Counted from the first letter of the stretch, positions 9,280-19,990 are shown. The stretch: DNA of 50,528 nt from Anaerobiospirillum thomasii (GCF_900445255.1 NZ_UAPU01000005.1:1260001-1310528); one strand, 5' to 3'. Made by a program: numbers and translations. The notes: generated by a model not told the origin, from the letters alone.

Positions 9280-9947
9280 AGCTTTTCCTTTAAATAACTG
9301 TCAAGTATCTCAAGTCTTTGCACTGTACCTACATCAAACCACGGGCACTCAAGCACGCTGCCTTTAAGAGTCTGACTTTCAATCCATCTGTCAAATAAAA
9401 CCCTGAGTTTTAAACGACCGTCAGGCACACCATCAAAAGCTTTTTTAGTATAAATAGCAGCTCCTGTAAAAGTATAATCACTGCCATAACAGATCCTATC
9501 ACCACTCAAAGCAAAATCACCTTTAAGATTATGCTCAGGATTTTTAGTTAAATATAGTAAACCATTAAGATTAGGCTCAACATAGGCCTCAATCAAAGCT
9601 TTATAATCTATATCCAGAAAGATATCGCCATTTATAACAAAAAAAGGCTCATCTCCAAGATAAGGCAGAGCTCGCACTATACCGCCTGCTGTCTCAAGAC
9701 CGCCCTCCTCTTCAACAGAGTGCTGTATATTGACACCAAAGGCATGCCCATCCTGTAAAAAGGAGACTATTTTGTCACTTAGATAGGCAGAATTAACCAC
9801 TATATCGCTAATGCCTGCTGCCTTTAATTTATTTATATGCCAGACAATAAGCTCAAGGCCTCCTGCCTTAATAAGAGGCTTTGGTGTACTGTCAGTAAGA
9901 GGTCTTAATCTCTCACCGCGCCCTGCTGCTAAAATCATGGCCTTCAT
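9276..9947 (-). CDS. murU: N-acetylmuramate-1-phosphate uridylyltransferase MurU
   Basis: MurU converts MurNAc-1-phosphate and UTP to UDP-MurNAc in the cell-wall recycling shortcut that bypasses de novo, fosfomycin-sensitive synthesis. The nucleotidyltransferase signature AAGRGERLRPLTD begins at residue 7 and PKPL follows; the metal-binding INGDIF is near residue 106. Length 223 fits the MurU group (about 223 in Pseudomonas). The assignment over other sugar-1-P nucleotidyltransferases rests on the immediately upstream, overlapping amgK kinase, as in Pseudomonas. Confidence 0.9.
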   Translation of the reverse strand: MKAMILAAGRGERLRPLTDSTPKPLIKAGGLELIVWHINKLKAAGISDIVVNSAYLSDKIVSFLQDGHAFGVNIQHSVEEEGGLETAGGIVRALPYLGDEPFFVINGDIFLDIDYKALIEAYVEPNLNGLLYLTKNPEHNLKGDFALSGDRICYGSDYTFTGAAIYTKKAFDGVPDGRLKLRVLFDRWIESQTLKGSVLECPWFDVGTVQRLEILDSYLKEKL

Positions 9948-10960
9948 CTGAATTTACCCTCAAGGTTGTCTTTAAAGAAAGCGCCTAATTCTTTAAGATC
10001 ACATCTGTCACACTCATGCAGCACATACTCTAACACCAGCGGCAGATCCTTTAGATATGAGCTTTTGCCGTCGCGCAGATACAGTCTGTTGAAGATGCCA
10101 AGTACCTTGATATGTCTTTGCAGTGAGGTCATGTAAAGAGTCTTTGCAAAGACACTGTATGACATATCAAGTGCCATGTCACTTGTATATCTGTCATAGG
10201 CATAGTGCATAAGTTCATCTACAAGAGCGTCATCAAGTTTTATATAGCAGTCAAAAATCAATGAGGCCAGATCATATAAAAGCGGGCCGCAGACCATATC
10301 CTGAAAATCAATGCAGCACAGCTGTCCTTCATGCAGCATTATATTTCTGCAGTGAAAATCACGGTGCATGGCAATCTGTCTTTGTGCAAGACAGTTATCT
10401 GCAAGAGCAGCAAAGCCTTTGTCCAAAATATGTAAAGCCTTGTCATCAAGCTCAAGGCCAAGGGCTTTTTCAAGACACCACTGTGTGCAGATATTAAGCT
10501 CAAATAAAATAAAGTCTCGGTCAAAAGGCGGCAGACCTTTACTATCTGCTTTGCCTATTTTTAAAAGCATATCAATAGCTTTTTTATAATAGACAGCCTT
10601 TTCATCAGATACAGCCTTGTCATAAAACAGAGTATCGCCCAGATCCTCTAATATAAAAAAGCCGTTTTTAAGATCCATGGCATAAATCTCAGGCACTCTG
10701 ACGCCACAGTTTTTAAGCCTTGCATTTATATCTGCAAATTCATGGTTTTTTTGAGTATCTGGCGGTGAGTCTACTATGATTTTGCCTAAAGCGCGGTAAT
10801 AATGCCTGAAACTTGCATCACCGCCTAAAGCTTGCAAAGTGATAGTGTCTGTGTGTAAAGAGGCCTTCACAAAGGCCTCAAGTTGATTGTAACGCTTATG
10901 CTTTACGGCTAAATTCAAGATCCCATACTCCATGTCCAAGTCTCTGACCTCTTTGTTCAA
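9944..10960 (-). CDS. amgK: Anomeric MurNAc/GlcNAc kinase AmgK
   Basis: This aminoglycoside-phosphotransferase-fold kinase phosphorylates C1 of MurNAc (and GlcNAc), feeding MurU. It shows GGDASFRHYYR near the nucleotide-binding loop, the catalytic MHRDFHCRNIM with the HxDxxxxN Brenner motif, and CIDFQDM with the metal-ligand aspartate. The start is uncertain: the longest frame (10960) overlaps trmB by 65 bases, an ATG at 10933 overlaps by 38, and a GTG closer to the conserved region is possible. The stop overlaps the murU start (ATGA). Together the two genes form a complete anabolic recycling step. Confidence 0.88.
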   Translation of the reverse strand: MNKEVRDLDMEYGILNLAVKHKRYNQLEAFVKASLHTDTITLQALGGDASFRHYYRALGKIIVDSPPDTQKNHEFADINARLKNCGVRVPEIYAMDLKNGFFILEDLGDTLFYDKAVSDEKAVYYKKAIDMLLKIGKADSKGLPPFDRDFILFELNICTQWCLEKALGLELDDKALHILDKGFAALADNCLAQRQIAMHRDFHCRNIMLHEGQLCCIDFQDMVCGPLLYDLASLIFDCYIKLDDALVDELMHYAYDRYTSDMALDMSYSVFAKTLYMTSLQRHIKVLGIFNRLYLRDGKSSYLKDLPLVLEYVLHECDRCDLKELGAFFKDNLEGKFR

Positions 10961-11609
10961 ACTTGGTCAGAGGACGCCAGCTTGGTCTTGGTATATAAGT
11001 TCCATCTGCAGCCTGGTTGACAAAGCCATCTGCTCTGTTCATAACCTCAAGCATCTGTTCGGCATAATTTTCCCAGTCTGTTGCCATGCGGATAAGTCCG
11101 CCTGGTACAAGCTTTGGTGCAATCATGGCTATAAAGGCATCATTGACAAGACGGCGCTTGTGATGTCTCTCCTTTGGCCATGGATCTGGAAAGAAAATCT
11201 GCACAATATCAAGACTTTCATCTCTTAAGCACTTTTTAAAGATCTCAAAGGCATCGTACTGAATAATGCGCACATTGCCAATACCCTGCTCTTCAATCAG
11301 CTTAAGACAGGCACCAACCCCAGGAGGATGTACCTCAATACCCACAAAGTTTTTATCAGGGTTGTCTTTGGCCATCTGCACCAATGAGGCGCCCATGCCA
11401 AAACCAATCTCAAGCACCACAGGAGCCTTATGATCAAATACTGCATCAAAATCAATAATCTCTAATTTTGATACATCAATTATATATTTAGGGCCTAAGT
11501 TGTTAAGGGCATTTATCTGCCCTTCTGTCATACGTCCGGCGCGTATGACATAGGATTTGATGTGATCCTGCCTCAAACCCTCTTTTTGACTGTGTTCCCT
11601 GCTCTCCAC
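10896..11609 (-). CDS. trmB: tRNA (guanine-N7-)-methyltransferase TrmB
   Basis: TrmB methylates G46 in the variable loop of tRNAs using S-adenosylmethionine. The SAM-binding motif LEIGFGMGASLVQMA, the FFPDPWPKERHHKRR motif, RMATDWENYAE and the C-terminal TKFEQRG...GHGVWDL are all typical. The start is a GTG that overlaps the dapA stop by one base (TAGTG), with GGAG within the end of dapA as ribosome-binding site. Length 237 matches E. coli (239). It lies between dapA and amgK in one operon. Confidence 0.95.
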   Translation of the reverse strand: MESREHSQKEGLRQDHIKSYVIRAGRMTEGQINALNNLGPKYIIDVSKLEIIDFDAVFDHKAPVVLEIGFGMGASLVQMAKDNPDKNFVGIEVHPPGVGACLKLIEEQGIGNVRIIQYDAFEIFKKCLRDESLDIVQIFFPDPWPKERHHKRRLVNDAFIAMIAPKLVPGGLIRMATDWENYAEQMLEVMNRADGFVNQAADGTYIPRPSWRPLTKFEQRGQRLGHGVWDLEFSRKA

Positions 11610-12490
11610 TAGATAAGCTCCAGCTTTGTCATCTCAGCCTTAATCTCCTGCTTGATCTCATCGCTCAAAGGCATGACAGGCAGACGTACCTCATCAGAGC
11701 ACAGGCCTAAAAGTGAGGCACCGTACTTGGCACCAGCTGGTGATGGCATCTTGAACATCAGTGCGTGCAGGCGCATAAGCTTGTGCTGCAGTGCTGCAGC
11801 TTCCTGCCATTTGTTCTCCAGGGTAAGATTCTGTACCTTGGCTACAAGTGTAGGGGCAATATTGGCAGTAACAGAAATACAGCCAACGCCGCCTGCCACG
11901 TTATAGCTTACCTGTGTACCATCTTCACCTGAGAGCCAGGTAAAATCGTCACGGTTAATAAGAGTTCTTTCTATCCAAGGTCTGGCCAGATCGCCTGTGG
12001 CATCTTTAATACCCATGATGCGTGGCAGTTTGGCAAGCCTGGCAAGAGTCTCTGGAAGAACATTAACAATGGCACGGCCTGGAATATTGTAGACAAATAT
12101 AGGCAGATCGGTATTGTCATGCACCATCTTAAAGTGGGCATAAAGACCATCCTGATTTGGTCTGTTGTAATAGCCTGCTACATGCAAAAGACCGTCGGCA
12201 CCGGCCTTTTGTGCCTCCTGTGAATAATGTACAGCCTCAACAGGATTGTTCGAGCCTGCTCCTGCCATTACAGGAATGCGGCCTTTGGCCACAGAGGCTA
12301 CAATCTCTACCACACGTACATGCTCTTCATTTGATAAGGTAGGACTCTCACCTGTGGTGCCTGTTGGTACTATAGCATGAGTGCCGTTTTTAATATGCCA
12401 CTCAACCATCTTCTCAAGTGCCTGTTCATCAAGTCTGCCATCTTTAAATGGAGTAATAAGGGCCACCAGTGAACCGTGAAACTTATGCAT
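11609..12490 (-). CDS. dapA: 4-hydroxy-tetrahydrodipicolinate synthase DapA
   Basis: DapA condenses pyruvate with aspartate semialdehyde, the first committed step to diaminopimelate and lysine. The Schiff-base lysine is Lys162 in GIKDATGD, the catalytic tyrosine is Tyr134 in YNIPGR, and TGTTGESPTL binds the substrate carboxylate. Length 293 equals the family norm. It is the first gene of the apparent dapA-trmB-amgK-murU-djlA transcript and has its own leader of about 75 bases after the upstream GT25 gene. Confidence 0.97.
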   Translation of the reverse strand: MHKFHGSLVALITPFKDGRLDEQALEKMVEWHIKNGTHAIVPTGTTGESPTLSNEEHVRVVEIVASVAKGRIPVMAGAGSNNPVEAVHYSQEAQKAGADGLLHVAGYYNRPNQDGLYAHFKMVHDNTDLPIFVYNIPGRAIVNVLPETLARLAKLPRIMGIKDATGDLARPWIERTLINRDDFTWLSGEDGTQVSYNVAGGVGCISVTANIAPTLVAKVQNLTLENKWQEAAALQHKLMRLHALMFKMPSPAGAKYGASLLGLCSDEVRLPVMPLSDEIKQEIKAEMTKLELI

Positions 12491-12567
12491 ATCTGCTCCT
12501 TGTCCAAACTTTAAGTTCTGTTACTAATATATTTTAAAGTCAGACATTAGTTAATAATTTTTTAAAT

Positions 12568-13350
12568 TTATTCGCTGATCTGATCTTTATGGTACAAACT
12601 CTTTATTTTCTTAAAGGCCCGTGAGTACCAAGGTTTTACATTTTCTGCCATATCTCCTGAGTGAAGGATGGTAGTCTCATCATCTGTCAGATCGAAAATC
12701 TTAGGTATACACTTATATGAATTTAATTTATTATAGGCAAGCAAACCTAAAATCACATCAGCCTGTGCTCTTACAGGAAATGATGTATCTAAAAGATATT
12801 TAGCTGCCCTGTTGGTAATAACATAGGCTACAGTTCCATTGACATTGCGTCTTCGGTTATAAAACCAGTCATATTTGCCCATGCCGATTTTTTTAACCTG
12901 TACGCCGTATTTAGTATCTACAGGATCGGATTTTGATTTTAATCTGTCACCATACCATAAATACAGTACATCACAGCCTATCTCATCTACAACGCTGTCT
13001 ATGTTCTTATAAAACTCGACACACTCAGCCTTGAGCGTAATGTCATCTTCTAAAATGACAGCCATAGGCAGATTTTCATCAACAATTTTCTGATACACGC
13101 TAAGATGGGACAGAGCGCAGGCATACTCGGTGTCAGATAAATATACATTAGCAGAGCAGCAGACAAAGCGGTTGTGCCAGAAACGCTGAAAGCGTGTTCT
13201 GTCTATTGAGTACTGACTCAAATCGTCCTTTTTACCGTCTATTGCTTTAAACCATTGTACATTTTCAAGACCGCGCTCTTTAAGATGGGCAAAAATTTTA
13301 TCGCGGCGCTCTGGCGATCTCTCAAGAGATATTACAAAGGTCTTAACCAT
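12568..13350 (-). CDS. Glycosyltransferase family 25 (LPS biosynthesis)
   Basis: The 260-residue protein begins VISLERSPERRDKI, the N-terminal signature of GT25 enzymes such as LgtB/LpsA, beta-galactosyl- or glucosyl-transferases of lipooligosaccharide. The AIDG motif (about 38), an ALSHLSVYQKI segment (about 79-89), VILEDDI (about 98-104, the metal-binding acidic motif) and NGTVAYVITNRAA (about 164) follow. Acceptor and donor cannot be decided. It lies between lysS and dapA with a hairpin upstream, so it is probably its own short transcript. Confidence 0.88.
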   Translation of the reverse strand: MVKTFVISLERSPERRDKIFAHLKERGLENVQWFKAIDGKKDDLSQYSIDRTRFQRFWHNRFVCCSANVYLSDTEYACALSHLSVYQKIVDENLPMAVILEDDITLKAECVEFYKNIDSVVDEIGCDVLYLWYGDRLKSKSDPVDTKYGVQVKKIGMGKYDWFYNRRRNVNGTVAYVITNRAAKYLLDTSFPVRAQADVILGLLAYNKLNSYKCIPKIFDLTDDETTILHSGDMAENVKPWYSRAFKKIKSLYHKDQISE

Positions 13351-13371
13351 AAGCTAACCTCTGATACAGCT

Positions 13372-13395
13372 AAAGGTCCACAGCTGTGGACCTTT
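13372..13395 (-). terminator. Perfect palindrome after lysS
   Basis: AAAGGTCCACAG/CTGTGGACCTTT is a fully symmetric 24-base sequence. In RNA it would need a small loop, leaving a stem of about 10 bp. It lies just past the lysS stop. The T-run in the lysS direction is short (TTTAG), while on the plus strand GCAGTTTTTT follows, so its strength for lysS is unclear. A protein-binding palindrome is the alternative. Confidence 0.55.
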
Positions 13396-13403
13396 GCAGT
13401 TTT

Positions 13404-14927
13404 TTAATTATTAGGACGTAATGTTGGGAAGAGAATAACATCACGTATGGTATGGCAGTTGGCAAAAAGCATAACCACACGGTCAATACCAATGCCCTCA
13501 CCTGCTGTAGGTGGCAGACCATGCTCTAAAGATACAATATAGTCCTCATCATAGTACATAGCCTCATCGTCACCATTCTGCTTGGCCTCTGCCTGCTGAC
13601 GGAAACGGCCTGCCTGATCATCTGGATCATTTAACTCACTAAAGCCATTACCCATCTCACGGCCGCCGATGAAGAACTCAAATCTGTCTGTAAACTCTGG
13701 GTTGTCATCACTGCGGCGTGCAAGTGGTGAAATTACAGCAGGATACTCTGTAATAAATGTTGGCTGCTGCAGTTTCTCCTCAACAAGCTCTTCAAACAGA
13801 GCAGTAATGAAGTGACCATGCTCCCAGCCCTTTTGAATTTCAATATGATGTTTCTTGCACAGCTCTTCACACATAGCAGCATCATCAAGCTGCTCCATGG
13901 TGATATCCTTGCCGTATTTTACAATTGATTCTTTCATGGTCAGACGGTCAAAAGGCTTGGCAAAGTCAAGAGACAGACCCTCCTGTCCTTCCTTGGCATA
14001 GTGCACCTGTGTGGTACCTAACACATCAAGGGCCATCTTGCGGAACAGATCTTCTGTAAAATCAATCAGATCTCTGTAGTCATGATAGGCCATATAGAAC
14101 TCAATCATGGTGAATTCAGGATTATGACGAACATCAATACCCTCGTTACGGAAGTTTCTGTTGATCTCATAGACCTTTTCAAAACCGCCTACAACAAGTC
14201 TCTTTAAGAACAGCTCAGGAGCAATTCTTAAATACATATCAATATCAAGAGCATTGTGGTGTGTTACAAAAGGTCTGGCATTGGCACCGCCTGGAATCAC
14301 GTGCATCATTGGAGTTTCAACTTCCATAAACTGATGTGAGTCCATGTAACGGCGGATAAATGAAATAATCTTGGTTCTGATCTGGAAGGTTCTGCGTGAA
14401 TCCTCATTGGCAATCAGATCAAGATATCTCTGACGGCAGCGGGCTTCCTGATCGGTAAGACCCTTGTACTTCTCTGGCAGTGGGCGCAGAGCCTTTACTA
14501 AAAGACGTAAAGAGGTGACATGCAGTGTCAGCTCACCGGTCTTGGTTCTAAAGGCATAGCCTGTAACACCAATGATATCGCCAAGGTCAAGCTTTTTAAA
14601 GAGCTCCTGATACTGACCCTCTGGCAGGGCATCGCGGGTTACATAAATCTGAATCTTGCCGCCCATATCCTGCAATGTGGCAAAAGCGGCCTTACCCATG
14701 ATTCTGCGGGTCATGATACGACCTGCAATGGTAAAGGTTATTTTCTGAGCCTCAAGACTTTCACCGTCTATCTCAGAGCATTTTTCAAAAATATCTGATG
14801 ATACGGCATCACGATGAAAATCATTTGGATATGCCTGACCTAGGGTACGCAGATGCTCAAGCTTGTTGCGGCGCTCCTGCATCTCATTGTTTAAACTTTC
14901 AGTAGTAGATATGTTGTGTTCGCTCAT
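13404..14927 (-). CDS. lysS: Lysyl-tRNA synthetase, class II
   Basis: The enzyme charges tRNA-Lys. The N-terminal OB-fold anticodon-binding domain (about 60-150) is followed by the class II catalytic core with motif 2 ([21 protein letters not shown]) and motif 3 ([17 protein letters not shown]). The start at 14927 is chosen because AGGAAG lies 8 bases upstream, giving 507 residues, close to E. coli LysS (505); a start six codons earlier at 14945 lacks such a site. prfB lies directly upstream, the same prfB-lysS operon as in E. coli. Confidence 0.97.
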   Translation of the reverse strand: MSEHNISTTESLNNEMQERRNKLEHLRTLGQAYPNDFHRDAVSSDIFEKCSEIDGESLEAQKITFTIAGRIMTRRIMGKAAFATLQDMGGKIQIYVTRDALPEGQYQELFKKLDLGDIIGVTGYAFRTKTGELTLHVTSLRLLVKALRPLPEKYKGLTDQEARCRQRYLDLIANEDSRRTFQIRTKIISFIRRYMDSHQFMEVETPMMHVIPGGANARPFVTHHNALDIDMYLRIAPELFLKRLVVGGFEKVYEINRNFRNEGIDVRHNPEFTMIEFYMAYHDYRDLIDFTEDLFRKMALDVLGTTQVHYAKEGQEGLSLDFAKPFDRLTMKESIVKYGKDITMEQLDDAAMCEELCKKHHIEIQKGWEHGHFITALFEELVEEKLQQPTFITEYPAVISPLARRSDDNPEFTDRFEFFIGGREMGNGFSELNDPDDQAGRFRQQAEAKQNGDDEAMYYDEDYIVSLEHGLPPTAGEGIGIDRVVMLFANCHTIRDVILFPTLRPNN

Positions 14928-14951
14928 TTTAACTTCCTGTACCAAATAAGC

Positions 14952-16050
14952 TTAAAGTCCTGACTTTAAGCTTGCTTCAATAAACTGATCCAAATCGCCG
15001 TTCAATACTCTTTGAGTATCGCGGCATTCAACGCCTGTACGCAGATCCTTGATTCTTGCATCATCAAGCACATAAGAACGGATCTGACTGCCCCATCCTA
15101 TATCTGATTTGCTATCCTCAAGAGCCTGTTTCTCTGCCATCTGCTTTCTAAGTTCAAGCTCATAGAGCTTGGCTCTTAACTGCTTCATAGCCTGATCTCT
15201 GTTTTGAAACTGAGATCTTTCATTCTGACAGCTGACCACAATACCTGTAGGTTTATGGGTCAGACGTACAGCAGATTCGGTTTTGTTAACGTGCTGACCG
15301 CCTGCACCTGATGCTCTGAACACATCAGTCTCAATATCAGCAGGATTGATTTCAATCTTGATCTCATTGTCTATCTCAGGATAGGCAAAGGCCGAACAAA
15401 AAGATGTATGTCTTTTGTTGTTGGAATCAAAAGGAGATTTTCTAACCAGGCGGTGTACACCTGTTTCAGTTCTGAACCAGCCATAGGCATTGGCCCCTGA
15501 AAACTTTAAGGTACAGCCTTTAATGCCTGCCACATCTCCATCGGTTACAGATATGACAGTGCTTACAAAGCCATGGCGATCGGCAAATTTAAGATACATG
15601 CGCATCACCATTTCAGCCCAGTCCTGAGCCTCTGTACCACCTGATCCTGACTGAATATCAAGATAGCAGTCTGAATTATCATGCTCACCTGAGAACATAC
15701 GCTCCATCTCAAGAGCATTGACAGTCTGCTCAAGTGCCTGGGCCTCCTGCTGTGCATCGGCTATGGCCTTTTCATCCTGCTCCTCGCAGGCTAGCTCATA
15801 GAGTGTGCTTACATCATCAAAGCCCTGATATAAGGCATTAAATCTGTCAATAATGGATTGCAAAGACTGTTTTTCTCTGCCCAGAGCCTGAGCCTGTTCC
15901 TGATTGTCCCAGAGATTTGGATCTTCTAAAAGCCCATTGACTTCTTCAAGGCGCTCCTTTTTGGCCTCAAAGTCAAAGATACCCCCTAAGCTCATCCGTT
16001 CTTGAGATTAAGCTTTCAAGAAGGTTTTGTAATGAAATAGAATCTGTCAC
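14952..16050 (-). CDS. prfB: Peptide chain release factor 2, with programmed +1 frameshift
   Basis: RF2 ends translation at UGA and UAA. The gene starts at a GTG at 16050 preceded by AAAGG, reads 25 codons, meets an in-frame TGA at 15975-15973, and continues in the +1 frame to 14952. The joined product is 365 residues, exactly the length of E. coli RF2. The stop-codon-recognition tripeptide SPF is in KSPFDSN and the catalytic GGQ in [15 protein letters not shown] stop lies in frame four codons before the GTG, so no other start fits. A simple reading would miss the first 25 codons and start at an ATG at 15995. lysS follows after 24 bases. Confidence 0.97.
15972..15987 (-). promoter_or_regulatory. 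RF2 autoregulatory +1 frameshift site
   Basis: The minus strand reads AGG GGG TAT CTT TGA C. This has the Shine-Dalgarno-like AGGGGG three bases before the CTT slippery codon, and the poor-context stop TGAC. It matches the classical prfB signal: low RF2 lets the ribosome slip +1 at CTT and make more RF2. Confidence 0.97.
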
Positions 16051-16153
16051 TTTAAACCTTTAATATTTACGCGCAAATTTAATCAGCAGATTATAGCATT
16101 TATGTTATAAGCAAAAAATATGCTTTTATGTGTTTGAGCAAAATCAGTGGTAA

Positions 16154-17038
<885 letters not shown>

Positions 17039-17109
17039 GCTACAGAGCACAAAGGGCAGTCTTTGATTTAAAGAGCTACTGTTTTTTGCTTTTATGTTGA
17101 CTAAAGGAG

Positions 17110-17138
17110 AGCTGCAGTTTTACTTACTGCAGCTTTTT
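17110..17138 (+). terminator. Rho-independent terminator of nadC
   Basis: AGCTGCAG (17110-17117) pairs with CTGCAGCT (17127-17134) across a 9-base loop, and TTTTT follows. It is only a few bases from the alr stop and may also serve alr from the other side, though without a good T-run there. Confidence 0.85.
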
Positions 17139-17142
17139 ACTG

Positions 17143-18222
17143 TCAGATACACTCTACATTGACGCGTGGCATGATATGGCAGACCAGCTCATATGGTATG
17201 GTGCCACATCTTGATGCCACCTTCTCAACGGGCAGACCGTCGCCCCAGAGTATGGCCTCATCACCAACCTTATCCTTTGAGTCAGGTCCCAAATCCACAA
17301 AGAGCATATCCATACAGACATGACCTGCAGTAGGCACCTCTCTGCCATTGATTAATACAGGTGTGCCATTTGGGGCATTGCGTGGATAGCCATCGCCATA
17401 ACCTGTAGCTACAATACCTAGGACAGTATCGCGCTCGGCTCTCCAGGCGGCGCCATAGCCTACTCTATCCCCCTGTTTGACACGGCGCACTGCAATAAGA
17501 CGACTTTTTAGTGTCATGACAGGCTCAAGATTATGATCATAGCCACACTTGTCGGCAAAAGGAGATATACCGTATAAAATAATGCCAGGACGTACCCAGT
17601 CGGTATGAGACTTGGGCCAGGAGAGAATACCTGCTGAATTGGCAAGACACAGATCGCCATCAAAGGAGGCAGCAATCTTGTGAAAGTACTCTATCTGCTC
17701 ATTATTGTAATCCTCAAGGCCTGCAGTATCGGCAACAGACAGATGAGAGATAAGACCTAAAGGTTTGACTACATTTTTACAGGCATTGAGTCTTTGCTTT
17801 AACTCTTCAATTTCATCTTTGTTGGCGCCAAGACGATGCATGCCTATATTGATCTTAAAAAAGCAGCTTATAGGTTTATCAATTCTGGCATTTTCTATAG
17901 CCTCAACCTGCTCCTTGTCATGCACAGCTGTTGTCAGGTTGTAATTGGATATAAGCTCTACATCCTCATCTGCAAAAAAGCCCTCAAGCAGAATAATTGG
18001 CTTTTGTACTCCCTTGTTGCGCATAGATATAGCCTCATCTATGCGGGCTACAGCAAAGGCATCAACATGATCTACAAGTGTATTTGCCACAAGAAACAGA
18101 CCGTGTCCATAGGCATTAGCCTTAACCACGGCTATAATTTTTGACTTTGGTACCAGCTTTTTAATGTGCTCTATATTATGTACTAAAGCTGAAGTATTGA
18201 TAATGGCACTGACAGCATTCAT
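17143..18222 (-). CDS. alr: Alanine racemase
   Basis: This PLP enzyme supplies D-alanine for peptidoglycan. Lys34 in VVKANAYGHG is the PLP-binding lysine. The C-terminal domain has GYGDGYPRN, with the second catalytic base Tyr, and MDMLFVDLG. RPGIILYGISPF is the family signature around the active site. Length 359 equals E. coli Alr. It follows dnaB after 9 bases in the same direction, the dnaB-alr pair also seen in E. coli. Confidence 0.97.
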   Translation of the reverse strand: MNAVSAIINTSALVHNIEHIKKLVPKSKIIAVVKANAYGHGLFLVANTLVDHVDAFAVARIDEAISMRNKGVQKPIILLEGFFADEDVELISNYNLTTAVHDKEQVEAIENARIDKPISCFFKINIGMHRLGANKDEIEELKQRLNACKNVVKPLGLISHLSVADTAGLEDYNNEQIEYFHKIAASFDGDLCLANSAGILSWPKSHTDWVRPGIILYGISPFADKCGYDHNLEPVMTLKSRLIAVRRVKQGDRVGYGAAWRAERDTVLGIVATGYGDGYPRNAPNGTPVLINGREVPTAGHVCMDMLFVDLGPDSKDKVGDEAILWGDGLPVEKVASRCGTIPYELVCHIMPRVNVECI

Positions 18223-18231
18223 GTAGGATCC

Positions 18232-19683
18232 TTATTGATAGTAGTTTTCTGAAAGAGGAGGCTCTTCCATAGAGGCTATTATATTATCTTTATCGTAAAA
18301 GGCGGTATAGGCTCCCTGAAACTGCAGCTCTATATCCTTAAGAGCACCATTTCTGTTTTTACTTACAATAAGTATGGCCTTGCTTTCATCGGCCTCTTCA
18401 TCACTCTTATACACAGACTCACGATGCAGGAACATAATCATATCAGCATCCTGCTCCAAAGAACCAGACTCTCTTAAATCAGAGTTCATAGGTCTGTGAT
18501 CCTTACGGCCTTCAACCTCACGGTTTAACTGTGACAGAGCAATTACAGGTACATCAAGATCTTTGGCCAGCATTTTTAATGATCGTGAAATCTCGCCCAC
18601 CTCAAGAGCACGGTTTTCAGAGCGGGTCTGACCTTTCATCAGCTGAATATAGTCAATCATGATGCATGACAGGCCGCCATGCTCAAGAGCAAGTTTTCGG
18701 GCACGTGAGCGCACCTCAAGAGGGGTGATATCACCAGAGTCATCTATAAATAACTTGTTTTTCTTGTCATCACCCTCGCCATAGGTCAGCATGGAGACTT
18801 TGGAGATAATATCACGCCACTGATTAGATAGAACCTTGCCCTCCTGCAGATCTTTCATGCTGACGCGTCCAAAGGTTGAGAGCATACGCAATACAATCTG
18901 ATGGGCCGGCATTTCAAGTGAAAATACTAAGGCAGGCTTGGTATTTTCAGGATTCATGGCAATATTTTCTATAATATTCATAGAAAATGAGGTTTTACCA
19001 ATACCAGGACGGGCAGCTACAATATTAAGGCTTCCAGGCTGAAGCCCTGATGTAAGCTCGTCAAGCTCTCTAAAGCCTGTGGATATGCCTGTCATCTTGA
19101 CACCAAGAGTCATATCCTTTTGTATTTTTTCTAAAAGAGATATGGCAATAGGTACGACTTCCTGCGGACCTGAGTCAGTGTGGGCATTTTCCTCTGATAA
19201 TTTAAAGATAAGACCCTGTGCCTCATCAAAGATCTCATCTATGCCACGTCCCTCTGGCATATAGCCTATTTTGGCAATATGTTCTGCCACATCAATAAGG
19301 CGTCTGCGCTTGGCATTGTTTCTTATAATGGTGGCATATTCAACAGCAGCTGAGCTTGGACCTGTAATAGAGCATAATGAGGAAACATAGGCTCTGCCAC
19401 CTACTTTATCGAGCAGACCCTCATTTTCTAAAAGAGCACACATTACGGTTGGATTAAAATCATCAGATGAAGTGGCTCTTTTTAAAATGGCATTATATAT
19501 AAGTCTGTTTTTTTCAGAGGCAAAATCATCAACTGCAAGAGGTCCTATTTCACTGCCTATACGTGTGAGCAAAGTACCATCAAGAAGCAGTGATCCAAGA
19601 AGATTGCGCTCAGCTTCAAGATCTTTGGGTGGGTCTTTTTGCAGCTCGCCTGATGAATAATTCTTTGTTTTATATTCTGCCAT
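18232..19683 (-). CDS. dnaB: Replicative DNA helicase DnaB
   Basis: DnaB is the hexameric 5'-3' helicase of the replication fork. The N-terminal helical DnaG-interacting domain (about 15-120) starts with DPPKDLEAERNLLGSLLLDG-like sequence. The RecA-like motor has Walker A ARPGIGKTSF (about 220), and Walker B lies in MIDYIQLM. The start at 19683 (MAEYKTK) gives 483 residues, like E. coli DnaB (471). An in-frame ATG nine codons earlier would add a hydrophobic stretch not seen in the family. No intein is present. Confidence 0.96.
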   Translation of the reverse strand: MAEYKTKNYSSGELQKDPPKDLEAERNLLGSLLLDGTLLTRIGSEIGPLAVDDFASEKNRLIYNAILKRATSSDDFNPTVMCALLENEGLLDKVGGRAYVSSLCSITGPSSAAVEYATIIRNNAKRRRLIDVAEHIAKIGYMPEGRGIDEIFDEAQGLIFKLSEENAHTDSGPQEVVPIAISLLEKIQKDMTLGVKMTGISTGFRELDELTSGLQPGSLNIVAARPGIGKTSFSMNIIENIAMNPENTKPALVFSLEMPAHQIVLRMLSTFGRVSMKDLQEGKVLSNQWRDIISKVSMLTYGEGDDKKNKLFIDDSGDITPLEVRSRARKLALEHGGLSCIMIDYIQLMKGQTRSENRALEVGEISRSLKMLAKDLDVPVIALSQLNREVEGRKDHRPMNSDLRESGSLEQDADMIMFLHRESVYKSDEEADESKAILIVSKNRNGALKDIELQFQGAYTAFYDKDNIIASMEEPPLSENYYQ

Positions 19684-19783
19684 TTGTACAAAACCTAAAA
19701 ACAACCACACACTAACATAATATCAGTCTGTGTATTATATTGTATAAAGAAGCAGATGGATTCGAGTGCTGATTAAGACTCAG

Positions 19784-19860
19784 TGGCGCACCCGAAGAGA
19801 TTCGAACTCCTGACCGACCGGTTCGTAGCCGGTTACTCTATCCAGCTGAGCTACGGGTGC
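19784..19860 (-). tRNA. tRNA-Arg(ACG), copy 1
   Basis: The 77-base cloverleaf has acceptor arms GCACCCG/CGGGTGC, discriminator G and an encoded CCA. The anticodon loop CTACGAA gives anticodon ACG (read as ICG after deamination). The T loop is TTCGAAT, and the D arm is GCTCAGCTGGATAGAGT. It is identical to the copy 17 bases upstream and is transcribed with it. Confidence 0.97.
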
Positions 19861-19877
19861 GTAGACTGTAACTTAAG

Positions 19878-19954
19878 TGGCGCACCCGAAGAGATTCGAA
19901 CTCCTGACCGACCGGTTCGTAGCCGGTTACTCTATCCAGCTGAGCTACGGGTGC
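19878..19954 (-). tRNA. tRNA-Arg(ACG), copy 2 (promoter-proximal)
   Basis: This has the same 77-base sequence as the neighbouring copy, with CCA encoded. The two genes form a tandem transcript, an obvious recent duplication or a dosage array for the common CGU/CGC/CGA codons. Confidence 0.97.
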
Positions 19955-19990
19955 ATCGTAATGTTAGTTACATCACATTACAGATGCGAC

